A stretch of 39,948 nt of DNA from Aeromicrobium sp. Root472D3 (GTDB lineage Bacteria > Actinomycetota > Actinomycetes > Propionibacteriales > Nocardioidaceae): assembly GCF_001426485.1 (NCBI RefSeq), contig NZ_LMET01000001.1, forward strand, positions 79,517 through 119,464, written 5' to 3'. This document shows positions 23,905 through 31,857 of this stretch, piece by piece (position 1 is the stretch's first letter; each line of letters opens with the position of its first letter). The notes beneath the pieces were generated by a model, which did not search any database, was not told the DNA's origin, and saw only the letters and a program-made list of their open reading frames with translations. The position numbers were made by a program, and so were the translations under genes.

Positions 23905-24909
23905 GTGGTGACGACCGCCCGCCGCGTGCACCTGGCCGCACGCCCCGTCGGCCTGCCGGACGCCTCGACGTGGGACGTCCGCGAGACCGAGCTGCCGGAG
24001 CCCGCCGAGGGCGAGGTGCTCGTCCGCACGACGCACCTGTCGCTCGACCCGGCCATGCGGGGCTGGCTGAACGACGTCCGCTCGTACGTGCCGCCCGTGC
24101 AGATCGGCGAGGTGATGCGGGCGTTCGGCGTCGCCACGGTGCTCTCGTCGCGCCACCCCGACCTCGCCGAGGGCGACACCGTCACCGGCACGATCGGCGC
24201 GGCGACGCACGCCGTCGTCGACGGCTCGGGGCTGACCCGCGTCGACCTGTCGGTCGCCCCGGCCACGACGTGGCTCGGCGCACTCGGCATGCCGGGCATG
24301 ACGGCCTGGTTCGGCCTGTTCGACGTGGCCCGCGCGCGTCCCGGCGACACCGTCGTGGTCTCCGGTGCCGCCGGCGCGGTCGGCAGCGTCGTCGGCCAGC
24401 TCGCCAAGGCCCACGGGTGCCGGGTCGTCGGCATCGCCGGCGGCGCCGAGAAGTGCGCCTGGCTGACCGACGAGCTCGGGTTCGACGCCGCGATCGACCA
24501 CCGCGAGGGGCCCGTCCACCGCGCCCTGCGCGGCGTGGCCCCCGACGGCGTCGACGTCTACTTCGACAACGTCGGCGGCGAGGTGCTCGACTCCGTGCTG
24601 CGGACGCTGCGCCTCGGCGCCCGCGTCGCGATCTGCGGCGCGATCTCGACGTACAACGCGACCGAGCCGCCCCCCGGCCCGGCGCACTACATGTCGCTGC
24701 TGGTCAACCGGGCGTCGATGGCCGGCTTCCTGGTGTTCGACTACGAGGACCGCTACCCCGAGGCCGTCGCCGACATCTCGGCACGCATCGCGGACGGGTC
24801 GTTGATCGCGCGGGAGCACGAGGTCGCCGGTGGCATCGACGCCTTCCCCGACGCGCTGCTGATGCTGTTCTCCGGTGCCAACACCGGCAAGCTCGTGCTG
24901 ACCCTCTAG
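23905..24909 (+). CDS. NADP-dependent oxidoreductase, CurA/prostaglandin reductase-like MDR
   Basis: A 334-residue zinc-free medium-chain reductase. The NADPH loop is SGAAGAVGSVVGQLAK, and YFDNVGGEVLDSVL plus GAISTYNATEPPPGP are characteristic of the CurA/prostaglandin-reductase-1 branch, which reduces alpha,beta-unsaturated ketones or aldehydes. The GTG at 23905 (or 23908) lies 2 bp after the MaoC stop. Its 3' end is convergent with the TetR gene 13 bp away. A role in saturating enone intermediates is plausible. Confidence 0.88.
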   Translation: MVTTARRVHLAARPVGLPDASTWDVRETELPEPAEGEVLVRTTHLSLDPAMRGWLNDVRSYVPPVQIGEVMRAFGVATVLSSRHPDLAEGDTVTGTIGAATHAVVDGSGLTRVDLSVAPATTWLGALGMPGMTAWFGLFDVARARPGDTVVVSGAAGAVGSVVGQLAKAHGCRVVGIAGGAEKCAWLTDELGFDAAIDHREGPVHRALRGVAPDGVDVYFDNVGGEVLDSVLRTLRLGARVAICGAISTYNATEPPPGPAHYMSLLVNRASMAGFLVFDYEDRYPEAVADISARIADGSLIAREHEVAGGIDAFPDALLMLFSGANTGKLVLTL

Positions 24910-24922
24910 CGCCGACGGCGTG

Positions 24923-25555
24923 TCAGGCGACGCGGTTGCCGAGCCCGAGGGCGTTGGCCCACAGCAGGGTCGTCGTCTCGACGAGGTCGTCGACGGGCCA
25001 GTTCTCGCCCAGCGCGAAGCTCGAGTACGCCAGTCGCGAGACCATGCCCGAGAGGGCGCGCGACGTCATGATCGGGTCGAGGTCGGCGTCGACCAGGCCG
25101 GCGTCCTGCATCTTCTGGATGCTCTTGGCGTTGCGGTGGGCGAACGCCTCGCCGCGCTGCAGCCGCTGGGCGCGGAAGTCGGCGTCGATCGTGGCGACCT
25201 GCTCCTGCAGCATCATGAGGCGACCGTTGCGCTTGTAGGTCTCGAAGTAGGCGCGGTTGCTGGCCTCGATGACGGCCATGGGGTCCTCGGCCTCGGCGAC
25301 GTGCGGCATGCCGGGGTGCATCATCTCGTCCTTGGCGGCCTCCATGACCGCCATGAAGATCTCTTCCTTGCTCACGAAGTACGTGTAGAACGTGCCGGTC
25401 GAGCACTGCGCCTCGGCCGTGATGTCGGTCAGCCGCGAGGCGAGGAACCCGTCACGCTCGAAGACCGTGCGGGCGGCCGAGACCAGCGCCGCACGGGTGC
25501 GCACACCGCGCGCGGTCGTCGGCGGGCCCTTGGGCAGGGGGACGTCGCTCAGTGC
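24923..25555 (-). CDS. TetR-family repressor, probable regulator of the catabolic island
   Basis: A 210-residue regulator. The N-terminal domain reads RAALVSAARTVFERDGF, then LTDITAEAQCSTGTFYTYFVSKEE, a standard TetR helix-turn-helix; the rest is helical and ligand binding. I chose the GTG at 25555 because GAGGAGG lies five bases upstream. The in-frame ATG at 25585 could be a leaderless start, since TAGAAA lies six bases before it. Operator C sits just upstream, the usual sign of autoregulation, and the same motif precedes four other transcription units. It is the last gene of the 13-gene minus-strand row. A CoA-thioester ligand is a reasonable guess. Confidence 0.9.
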   Translation of the reverse strand, partial: ALSDVPLPKGPPTTARGVRTRAALVSAARTVFERDGFLASRLTDITAEAQCSTGTFYTYFVSKEEIFMAVMEAAKDEMMHPGMPHVAEAEDPMAVIEASNRAYFETYKRNGRLMMLQEQVATIDADFRAQRLQRGEAFAHRNAKSIQKMQDAGLVDADLDPIMTSRALSGMVSRLAYSSFALGENWPVDDLVETTTLLWANALGLGNRVA

Positions 25556-25597
25556 CACATCGGCCTCCTCGCGCCCACCGGTCATCCGTTCTTTCTA

Positions 25598-25621
25598 CTG
25601 AACTCGGTTTCAGGTTGCAAA
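25598..25621. promoter_or_regulatory. Operator C, upstream of the TetR gene
   Basis: CTGAACTCGGTTTCAGGTTG matches the shared motif. On the minus strand TTGCAA (25620-25615), 17 bp and TAGAAA (25597-25592) form a weak promoter for the TetR gene inside it. The site overlaps the last codons of the ABM gene, so the repressor gene can be expressed separately from the long operon. Confidence 0.72.
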
Positions 25622-25918
25622 CCGAGAGGCCGGCTCGAGCACCCGCACCACCGGCGCGGCGGCCAGCTCGTGGGCGAGCTCGGCCGACATCTCCCGGAAG
25701 TGCGGTGCCTCGCCGTGGGCCCTCAGCGCGTCCTTCGACGCCCACTGCTCGACCATCACCAGGGTGTCGTCGTCGCGCCGGACGCGGTACAGGTCGTAGC
25801 GCAGGCACCCGTCCTCGGCCCGGATCGTGTCGAGGTGCGCGGTCACGATCTCGACGACGGCATCGGCCCGCCCGGGTCGCACCGCGATCGTCGCGACGAC
25901 GTCCAGCGGCGCGCTCAT
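25610..25918 (-). CDS. ABM-domain protein (putative quinol monooxygenase, YgiN-like)
   Basis: A 102-residue dimeric alpha/beta-barrel protein. VVATIAVRPGRADAVVEIVTAH, DGCLRYDLYRVRRDDDTLVMVEQWASKDAL and AHGEAPHFREM are the typical segments of the antibiotic-biosynthesis-monooxygenase domain. Members are small cofactor-free monooxygenases or heme-binding proteins. Its start overlaps the cyclase stop by ATGA. The 3' end overlaps operator C. The role in the island is unclear. Confidence 0.85.
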   Translation of the reverse strand: MSAPLDVVATIAVRPGRADAVVEIVTAHLDTIRAEDGCLRYDLYRVRRDDDTLVMVEQWASKDALRAHGEAPHFREMSAELAHELAAAPVVRVLEPASRFAT

Positions 25919-26871
25919 CGCACGACCACCGGGTTGACGGGCGCACCCGTCCCGCCGACGACCTTGAGCGGCGCGGCGGTGTAGAGGAACGTCCACCGCC
26001 GGTCGGCGGCGCAGGCCTCCGCGAGCTCCTCGAGCCAGGCGATCTCGGTGAACGTCACCCCCAGGTTGCGCATCAGGGCGCTGTGCAGCGGGAGCGTCAC
26101 GCCGGTGCCGGGCTCGAACGTCACCTCGTTGGCGATCGTGTCGGTCACGAGGTTCGGGATCTCCATGTCCTGGAACCAGCGCACGAGCTCGGGGCTGTAC
26201 GTCAGGCCGGGCTCGAGGAAGCCGTCGTAGAACTCCTCCGGGGTGGTGTCGTAGTACGAGCCGATGAAGCCCGTGCGGACGACCAGCACGTCGTGCTTCT
26301 CGATCGTCACGCCCTGCGCCTCGGCGACCTCGAGCAGGTCCTCGTGGGTGAACGTCTCGCCCTTGTCGAGCACCTTCTTGCCGCGGTGCCGGGCGACGTC
26401 GAGCAGGACGCCCCGGCCCACGACGCCGCGCTCGGCGATCGGCAGCACCGACGCCCTCGCCATGCCACCGGCGGTCGTCGACGCGTCGTAGCCGTTCCAG
26501 ATCTGCCCGTCGAACCAGACGTGGCCCAGCGAGTCGTACTGCGTCGAGGCCTGGAGGAACAGGGTCGCGACGTCGTCGGAGTAGTGCGCGCCGCCCGGCG
26601 TCTCGTCCCCCTCGCCCCGCTCGAAGAACGACTCGTCCATGACGTTGCGGCGCTGGATGCTCTCCCGGCCCGGCCAGACCGGGTCGCCGCCCGGGTTGCC
26701 CATCGGCACCTGCAGCGTGAAGACCTCTCCCGACCTGACGCTCGCGACGCCGCGCAGCACCTCGGCGGACGTCAGGTAGTTGAGCGAGCCGACCTCGTCG
26801 TCCGGGCCCCACTTGCCCCAGTTCTTCGGCGAGTCCTTCAGGAAGTCGCCCACGTAGGGGGTGTCGGTCAT
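25915..26871 (-). CDS. Cyclase-family (kynurenine formamidase-like) hydrolase
   Basis: A 318-residue protein of the cyclase/KynB fold. In place of the HxGTHxDxPxH metal motif it has QYDSLGHVWFDGQIWNG, as in a divergent branch of the family that keeps a D-x3-H motif. Other family segments are VGRGVLLDVARHRG and DVLVVRTGF. Proven relatives hydrolyse amides or lactams such as N-formylkynurenine and isatin; ring opening of a lactone is conceivable here. The ATG at 26871 has GAGGAGAA upstream. It follows the kinase gene by 46 bp and is coupled to the ABM gene. Confidence 0.82.
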   Translation of the reverse strand: MTDTPYVGDFLKDSPKNWGKWGPDDEVGSLNYLTSAEVLRGVASVRSGEVFTLQVPMGNPGGDPVWPGRESIQRRNVMDESFFERGEGDETPGGAHYSDDVATLFLQASTQYDSLGHVWFDGQIWNGYDASTTAGGMARASVLPIAERGVVGRGVLLDVARHRGKKVLDKGETFTHEDLLEVAEAQGVTIEKHDVLVVRTGFIGSYYDTTPEEFYDGFLEPGLTYSPELVRWFQDMEIPNLVTDTIANEVTFEPGTGVTLPLHSALMRNLGVTFTEIAWLEELAEACAADRRWTFLYTAAPLKVVGGTGAPVNPVVVR

Positions 26872-26917
26872 GGTGTTCTCCTCGGTCGGGATCGGTCGGA
26901 CGGGTCGGTGGGGCGGG

Positions 26918-27967
26918 TCAGGTGTCGAGGCCGGCGGCGCGCGCCGTGGCCCAGGCGCGGTCGACGAGGCTGTCGACGAAGCCCGGCTCGGGCGGGCCGC
27001 CGTCGGCCGCGTTGCGCGGGTCGTCGAGGGCGCGGCGCAGGACGCCCTCGGAGATCACGGCGATCTTCCACAGGCCCAGCACGTGCCAGTAGTCGAGGTC
27101 CGCGGCGTCGCGCCCGGACGCCGCGAGGTACGTGTCGGCCATCGTGCGGCGGTCCGCGAACCCCGGCAGGGTCGACGCGGCGAACAGGCCCGTGGGCGGG
27201 TCGCCGGCCTCCGGCCAGTACGCCAGCAGGCTGCCGATGTCGGCGAGCGGGTCGCCCAGGGTGCTGAGCTCCCAGTCGAGGACGGCCCGCAGGTCGCCCG
27301 TCCCGGGGTCGGCGATCACGTTGCGGATGTGGAAGTCGCCGTGCACGAGGGTCAGCTCGTGCTGCTCGGGCATGGTGCGGCGCAGCAGGTCGGTCAGCCG
27401 TTCCAGCGCCGGCAGCTCGCGCGTGCGGCTCGCGTCCCACTGCCGCGACCAGCGCTTCAGCTGGCGGGCGGCGTACGGCGCATGGCTGGCGAGGTCGGCC
27501 AGGCCGACGGCCTCGACGTCGACCTCGTGCACCGCCGCCAGCGTGCGGGCCAGCGACGGGCCCAGGGCCGCGCGCAGGGCCGTGTCGGTGGCCGCCGCCA
27601 CCTCGGGCCGGTCGACGACCAGGCCGTCGACGTGCTCCATCACGACGACGGGCGTCTCGGCGAGGTCGTCGTCGACGTACCGTCCGACGACGGCCGGCAC
27701 CGGCACCCCGGTGCCCTGGAGCGCCGAGAGGATGCGGTGCTCGCGCAGCACGTCGTGCGCCGAGTCGAGCAGGTGCCCGCGCGGCGGACGACGGACGATC
27801 CAGCGCGACCCCGCGGCGTCCTCGACGAGGTACGTCAGGTTCGACTGCCCCCGTCCGACGCGGACGGCGGAGAACGGCGCGACCGCCCCGACGCCGTCGG
27901 CGCGCAGCAGCGCACCGAGGACGTCGAGGTCGACCGCCACGTCGGCAGCGGTTCCGGCGACGGCCAC
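26918..27967 (-). CDS. ACAD10/11-type APH-fold hydroxyacyl-CoA kinase
   Basis: A 349-residue aminoglycoside-phosphotransferase-fold kinase. The catalytic loop is LVHGDFHIRNVI (Asp211, Asn216) and the metal Asp is in AVLDWELSTLGDPLADIG (Asp231). GQSNLTYLV and WIVRRPPRGHLLDSAHDVLREH are the ATP-site segments typical of the ACAD10/ACAD11 kinase domain and bacterial relatives such as LvaA of Pseudomonas putida, which phosphorylates the 4-hydroxyl of 4-hydroxyvaleryl-CoA. The GTG at 27967 follows the SDR stop by 3 bp. The matching ACAD is two genes upstream. An antibiotic-resistance role is unlikely: RRPPRGH and the operon context point to acyl-CoA metabolism. Confidence 0.88.
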   Translation of the reverse strand: MAVAGTAADVAVDLDVLGALLRADGVGAVAPFSAVRVGRGQSNLTYLVEDAAGSRWIVRRPPRGHLLDSAHDVLREHRILSALQGTGVPVPAVVGRYVDDDLAETPVVVMEHVDGLVVDRPEVAAATDTALRAALGPSLARTLAAVHEVDVEAVGLADLASHAPYAARQLKRWSRQWDASRTRELPALERLTDLLRRTMPEQHELTLVHGDFHIRNVIADPGTGDLRAVLDWELSTLGDPLADIGSLLAYWPEAGDPPTGLFAASTLPGFADRRTMADTYLAASGRDAADLDYWHVLGLWKIAVISEGVLRRALDDPRNAADGGPPEPGFVDSLVDRAWATARAAGLDT

Positions 27968-27970
27968 GGG

Positions 27971-28762
27971 TCAGCCGACCCCGACGGCGATCGTCGCGGC
28001 ATCGGCCGCGGCGGTCGCGCCGATCATCTGCCCACCGTCGATCACGATGGTCTCCCCCGTGATCCACGACGAGTCGTCCGAGGCCAGGAAGGCGATCGCC
28101 GAGCCGACGTCGGCCGGCTCGCCGATGCGTCCGAGCGGCGTCCGCCGCGCGACGGCGTCCTCGTGCTCCTTCCACAGCGCCTCGGCCAACCGGGTGCGGA
28201 CGACGCCCGGGGCGACGGCGTTGACGCGGATGCCCGGCCCCACCTCGACCGCGAGCTGCTTGGTCAGGTGGATCAGCGCCGCCTTCGAGACGTGGTAGAT
28301 CCCGAGGTCGGGCGCCACGACGATGCCGCCCAGCGACGCCGTGTTGACGATCGAGCCCCCGTGCTCGCCCATCCACGCGTCGTGCACGAGCTGCGACCAC
28401 AGGATCGGCGCCCACAGGTTGACGTCCATCGTCTTGGCGAACCGCCCGTGGTCCTGCGACAGCAGCGGCCCGTACGCCGGGTTGGTGCCGGCGTTGTTGA
28501 CCAGGACGTCGATGCTGCCGAAGACCTCCATCGTGCGCTCGACGCAGGCACGGGCCGCGACCTCGTCGGTCGCGTGCGCCTGCACCCCGAGGGCGCGGTC
28601 GCCCACCGAGGCGGCGGCCTCCACCGCCGCCTCCTCGGTGCGGGACGTCAGCACGACGTTGGCGCCGGCCTCGTGCAGCGCCACCGCGGCCGCGAGCCCG
28701 ATGCCGCGGGACGCGCCCGTGACGATCGCGGTGCGGCCCGCGAGCCGTCCCTCGCGGCTCAC
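27971..28762 (-). CDS. SDR-family oxidoreductase
   Basis: A 263-residue classical SDR with TGASRGIG near residue 16, NNAGTNP at about 95, catalytic Ser in VNTASLGG and YHVSK as the YxxxK pair; the C-terminus has the usual VIDGGQ. It lies between the ACAD and the kinase genes, as LvaD does in the levulinate pathway, so it may interconvert a keto and a hydroxyacyl-CoA. The GTG start overlaps the ACAD stop by 4 bp. Confidence 0.9.
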   Translation of the reverse strand: MSREGRLAGRTAIVTGASRGIGLAAAVALHEAGANVVLTSRTEEAAVEAAASVGDRALGVQAHATDEVAARACVERTMEVFGSIDVLVNNAGTNPAYGPLLSQDHGRFAKTMDVNLWAPILWSQLVHDAWMGEHGGSIVNTASLGGIVVAPDLGIYHVSKAALIHLTKQLAVEVGPGIRVNAVAPGVVRTRLAEALWKEHEDAVARRTPLGRIGEPADVGSAIAFLASDDSSWITGETIVIDGGQMIGATAAADAATIAVGVG

Positions 28763-29994
28763 TTCTTCTTGTTCCACTCGGGCGAGATGCGCCGCAGCTC
28801 GACCTGGGCGATCGTGCGCTTGTGCACCTCGTCGGGGCCGTCGGCCAGCCGCAGGGTGCGCTGGTGGGCGTAGAAGCTCGCGAGCGGGAAGTCGTCCGTG
28901 ATGCCACCGCCGCCGTGCACCTGGATCGCCCGGTCGATGATCTTCAGGGCGACGGCGGGGGCCGCGACCTTGATCGCGGCGATCTCGATGCGGGCCTTCT
29001 GGTTGCCGACGGTGTCCATCAGCCAGGCGGTCTTGAACGTCAGCAGACGGATCATCTCGATCTCGATGCGCGCCTCGGCGATCCAGTCCTGGATGTTCGA
29101 GCGGTTGGCGACGGGCTCGCCGAACGTCACGCGGTTCTGCGCGCGGCCGATCATGAGGTCGAGCGCGCGCTCGGCCATGCCGATCGAGCGCATGCAGTGG
29201 TGGATGCGACCGGGGCCCAGACGGGCCTGGCTGATCATGAAGCCGTCGCCCTCCTCGGCGAGCAGCGCCGTCTTGGGCACGCGGACGTCCTCGAACAGGA
29301 TCTCGGCGTGACCCTCGCGGTCCATGTAGCCGAAGACCGGCAGGCCGCGGACGATCGTGACGCCCGGGGTGTCGATCGGCACGACCATCATCGACTGCTG
29401 GCGGTGCTTCGCGGCGTCGACGTTGGTCTTGCCCATCACGATGAGCACCTTGCAGTTGGCGTGCAGCGCGTTCGAGGCGAACCACTTGCGGCCGTTCAGC
29501 ACGTACTCGTCGCCGTCGGCGTCCATGCGGAGCTGGACGTTGGTCGCGTCGGAGCTGGCGACCTCGGGCTCGGTCATGCAGAACGCCGAGTTGATCTCGC
29601 CGGCGAGCAGCGGCTTGAGCCACTTCTCCTTGTGCTCGTCGGTGCCGAACAGCTGCAGCACCTCCATGTTGCCGGTGTCGGGGGCGTTGCAGTTCATGGC
29701 CTCGGGGGCGATGTAGGGGCTGCGGCCCATGATCTCGGCGAGCGGGGCGTAGTCGAGGTTGCTCAGGCCCGGCGACCCCCAGGCCTCGTCCTCGTGCGGG
29801 TGGAAGAGGTTCCAGAGGCCGCGCTTCCTGGCCTCGGTCTTGAGCTCCTCGAGGATCGGCGGGTGGAAGTTCGCGTCGCCGGACTCGGCCATCTGGGCGG
29901 CGTAGATCGGCTCGGCGGGGTAGATGTAGCTGTCCATGAAGTCCAGGAGCTTCTCCTGGTACTCGAGGGCGCGGGGGCTGGGTGCGAACTCCAT
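28759..29994 (-). CDS. ACAD11-like acyl-CoA dehydrogenase
   Basis: A 411-residue protein of the acyl-CoA dehydrogenase fold. From memory it matches the ACAD domain of human ACAD10/ACAD11 over long stretches: NCNAPDTGNMEVLQLFG, CMTEPEVASSDATNVQLR, ISQARLGPGRIHHCMRSIG, AERALDLM and RTLRLADGPDEVH. In those systems the enzyme works with the APH kinase on 4-hydroxyacyl-CoAs, expelling phosphate from the phosphorylated intermediate to give an enoyl-CoA. The ATG at 29994 overlaps the hydratase stop (TGATG). FAD-site motifs are intact. The alternative is a plain beta-oxidation dehydrogenase, but the match to this subgroup is strong. Confidence 0.92.
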   Translation of the reverse strand: MEFAPSPRALEYQEKLLDFMDSYIYPAEPIYAAQMAESGDANFHPPILEELKTEARKRGLWNLFHPHEDEAWGSPGLSNLDYAPLAEIMGRSPYIAPEAMNCNAPDTGNMEVLQLFGTDEHKEKWLKPLLAGEINSAFCMTEPEVASSDATNVQLRMDADGDEYVLNGRKWFASNALHANCKVLIVMGKTNVDAAKHRQQSMMVVPIDTPGVTIVRGLPVFGYMDREGHAEILFEDVRVPKTALLAEEGDGFMISQARLGPGRIHHCMRSIGMAERALDLMIGRAQNRVTFGEPVANRSNIQDWIAEARIEIEMIRLLTFKTAWLMDTVGNQKARIEIAAIKVAAPAVALKIIDRAIQVHGGGGITDDFPLASFYAHQRTLRLADGPDEVHKRTIAQVELRRISPEWNKKK

Positions 29995-30809
29995 CAGATC
30001 TCCTTGTGGGACGTGCTTGACGTGGTCAGAGGGGCAAAAACGGGAGGGCGTCGCTCGGTGAAGCTCGCGACGCCCTCCGCGATGTCGGCCCCGCGGAACG
30101 AGGCGCGCATGAGGGTGTCGGCGTCCTCGACGGACGCCTCGAAGCCGCGGTCGCCGTCGAGGTCGACCTGGCGCTTGATCGTGGCGATCGACCACGGCGA
30201 GCAGGCCGTGGCGAGGTCGGCGGCGTACGCCACGGCGGCGTCGACGAGCTCGTCGGCCGGGACGAGGTGGTCGACCAGACCGATCCGGTACGCCTCCTCG
30301 CCGCCGACCCGACGTCCCGACAGCAGCAGGTCGAGGGCGCGGCTCCGTCCGACGATCCGCGGCAGGAGCCACGAGACGCCGTACTCGGCGGCCAGCCCGC
30401 GACGCACGAAGGCCGTCAGGAACACCGCGTCGGGCGAGGCGAACCGGACGTCGCAGTACAGCGCCTCGACGAGTCCGAGGCCGGCCGCGGCGCCGTTGAC
30501 CGCCGCGACGAGCGGGGTGCGGAGCGTCATCGGCAGGTGCCGGGGACGCGGACGGTCGATGTCGGCGTCCGACGCGCTGGACGCACCGGCGAGGTCGTCC
30601 ATGTCGGCACCGGCGCAGAAGCCGCGGCCGGCGCCGGTCACGACGATCGCGCGCACGTCCGGGTCGGCGTCGGCATCCTCGAGCACGTCGAAGTACCGGT
30701 CCTCCAGGGCGTCGGTCCAGGCGTTGAGCCGCTCGGGGCGGTAGAGCGTCACGAGCAGCACGGCGCCGCGACGCTCGGTGCGCACGAGCTGCTGGGTCAG
30801 GTTCGACAT
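29994..30809 (-). CDS. Enoyl-CoA hydratase/isomerase (crotonase family)
   Basis: A 271-residue crotonase-fold enzyme. The CoA/oxyanion segment is GAGRGFCAGADMDDL, and AAVNGAAAGLGLVEALYCDVRFAS with RRGLAAEYGVSWLLPRIVG matches acyl-CoA hydratases of this class. It would hydrate, or shift the double bond of, the enoyl-CoA made by the ACAD. The start ATG at 30809 has no good ribosome site. Operator D and a TAGGGT -10 box lie directly upstream, which gives a very short leader. It is the first gene of the lower part of the operon. Confidence 0.9.
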   Translation of the reverse strand: MSNLTQQLVRTERRGAVLLVTLYRPERLNAWTDALEDRYFDVLEDADADPDVRAIVVTGAGRGFCAGADMDDLAGASSASDADIDRPRPRHLPMTLRTPLVAAVNGAAAGLGLVEALYCDVRFASPDAVFLTAFVRRGLAAEYGVSWLLPRIVGRSRALDLLLSGRRVGGEEAYRIGLVDHLVPADELVDAAVAYAADLATACSPWSIATIKRQVDLDGDRGFEASVEDADTLMRASFRGADIAEGVASFTERRPPVFAPLTTSSTSHKEI

Positions 30810-30818
30810 GATGTCTCG

Positions 30819-30849
30819 ACCCTACATGAATCTGAGTTCAGTTTCATGT
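30819..30849 (-). promoter_or_regulatory. Operator D with promoter of the hydratase-ACAD-SDR-kinase operon
   Basis: The 24-bp motif spans 30826-30849 with ACATGAA...TTCATGT outer arms. On the minus strand TAGGGT (30824-30819) follows at -10 distance from the start region, so a repressor would cover the -35 and spacer. The TetR site lies in the 43-bp gap after the permease gene and allows separate control of the downstream genes. Confidence 0.72.
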
Positions 30850-30852
30850 CAA

Positions 30853-31857
30853 TCACGCAGCCGCTGCCCGGCGGCGTGCCAGCGAGCCGACACCGACGCC
30901 GAGGATCAGCAGGAGCCCCTGGAACAGGTACTGCCAGTACGTCTCGAGCCCGATCAGCGCGATCGCGTTGAACCCCACCGAGACCGTGATGACGCCGACC
31001 AGGGTGCCGATGACGTGGAACTCGCCGTCGCGCAGCACGGCCGATCCGAAGAAGGCGGCCGCGAAGGCCGCGAGCAGGTACGAGTCGCCGCCGGACACGG
31101 CGGCGCTGCCGGTCCGCGACGCGAGCAGGATGCCCGTGATGCCCGCGCACACGCCGCAGATCACGAAGGCGAACACCCGCACCCGCTCGACGCGGATGCC
31201 CGACAGCTGCGCGGCGACGGGGTTGCCGCCGACGGCCTGCATCGACTGACCGAGGACCGTGCGGTTCAGCACGAACCACAGGACCGCGGCCAGGCCCAGC
31301 ATCATGTAGACGGGGTACGGGATGCCGAGGAAGCGCCCGAGCGTCAGCTGGATGAAGCTGCCGGGATCGGGCAGGCCCACGGGCGTGCCTCCTGCCACGG
31401 CGTAGTTGACGCCGACCGCGACGGTGCCGATGCCGAGCGTCGCGACGAGGGCGTTGACGTTCATGAGCGTCACGACCAGGCCGTTGAGCAGCCCCACCAC
31501 CGCGCCGATCACGACGGCCAGCACGAGCGCCGCCACGATGCTGATGTCCTGGTCGACCATCGCGCTCAGGCACACGACCCCCGAGAGGCTCGCGACGTTG
31601 CCGATGCTGAGGTCGAACTCGCCCGTCACCAGCGCGAACGTCAGGCCCATCGCGATGATCGCCGACAGCGCGCTCTGGTTGAGGATGTTGATGAAGTTGT
31701 CGTACGTCGCGAACGTCGTCGGCTCGAGGATGCTCGTGCCCACGACGAGGATCGCCAGCACCAGCAGGGCCCCGTACCGTCCGAACCACCTCCAGACCCG
31801 GGCGCTCGCAGGACGGGCCGCCACGACGGCGGTCGGATCGATGGTGGCTGTGGTCAT
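30853..31857 (-). CDS. Ribose-type (CUT2) ABC transporter permease
   Basis: A 334-residue RbsC-family permease with about nine to ten TM helices. TFALVTGEFDLSIGNVASLSGVV and NVNALVATLGIGTVAVGVNY are family hallmarks, and LGQSMQAVGGNPVAAQLSGIRVERVRVFAFV is the cytoplasmic coupling region. It would form a homodimeric channel. The ATG at 31857 overlaps the ATPase stop by ATGA. Transport of a sugar or another small polar compound is usual for the family. Confidence 0.92.
   Translation of the reverse strand: MTTATIDPTAVVAARPASARVWRWFGRYGALLVLAILVVGTSILEPTTFATYDNFINILNQSALSAIIAMGLTFALVTGEFDLSIGNVASLSGVVCLSAMVDQDISIVAALVLAVVIGAVVGLLNGLVVTLMNVNALVATLGIGTVAVGVNYAVAGGTPVGLPDPGSFIQLTLGRFLGIPYPVYMMLGLAAVLWFVLNRTVLGQSMQAVGGNPVAAQLSGIRVERVRVFAFVICGVCAGITGILLASRTGSAAVSGGDSYLLAAFAAAFFGSAVLRDGEFHVIGTLVGVITVSVGFNAIALIGLETYWQYLFQGLLLILGVGVGSLARRRAAAA

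Noticed and set aside
26918..27967. An aminoglycoside resistance phosphotransferase
   Set aside because: The fold is right, but the ATP-site segments and the operon partners match the ACAD10/11 acyl-CoA branch of the family.
26861..28907. Open frames of 670 and 679 codons opposite or alongside the kinase and SDR genes
   Set aside because: They overlap well-supported genes on the other strand or frame, are very rich in Arg, Gly and Pro, and show no domain; long shadow frames are expected at this GC content.
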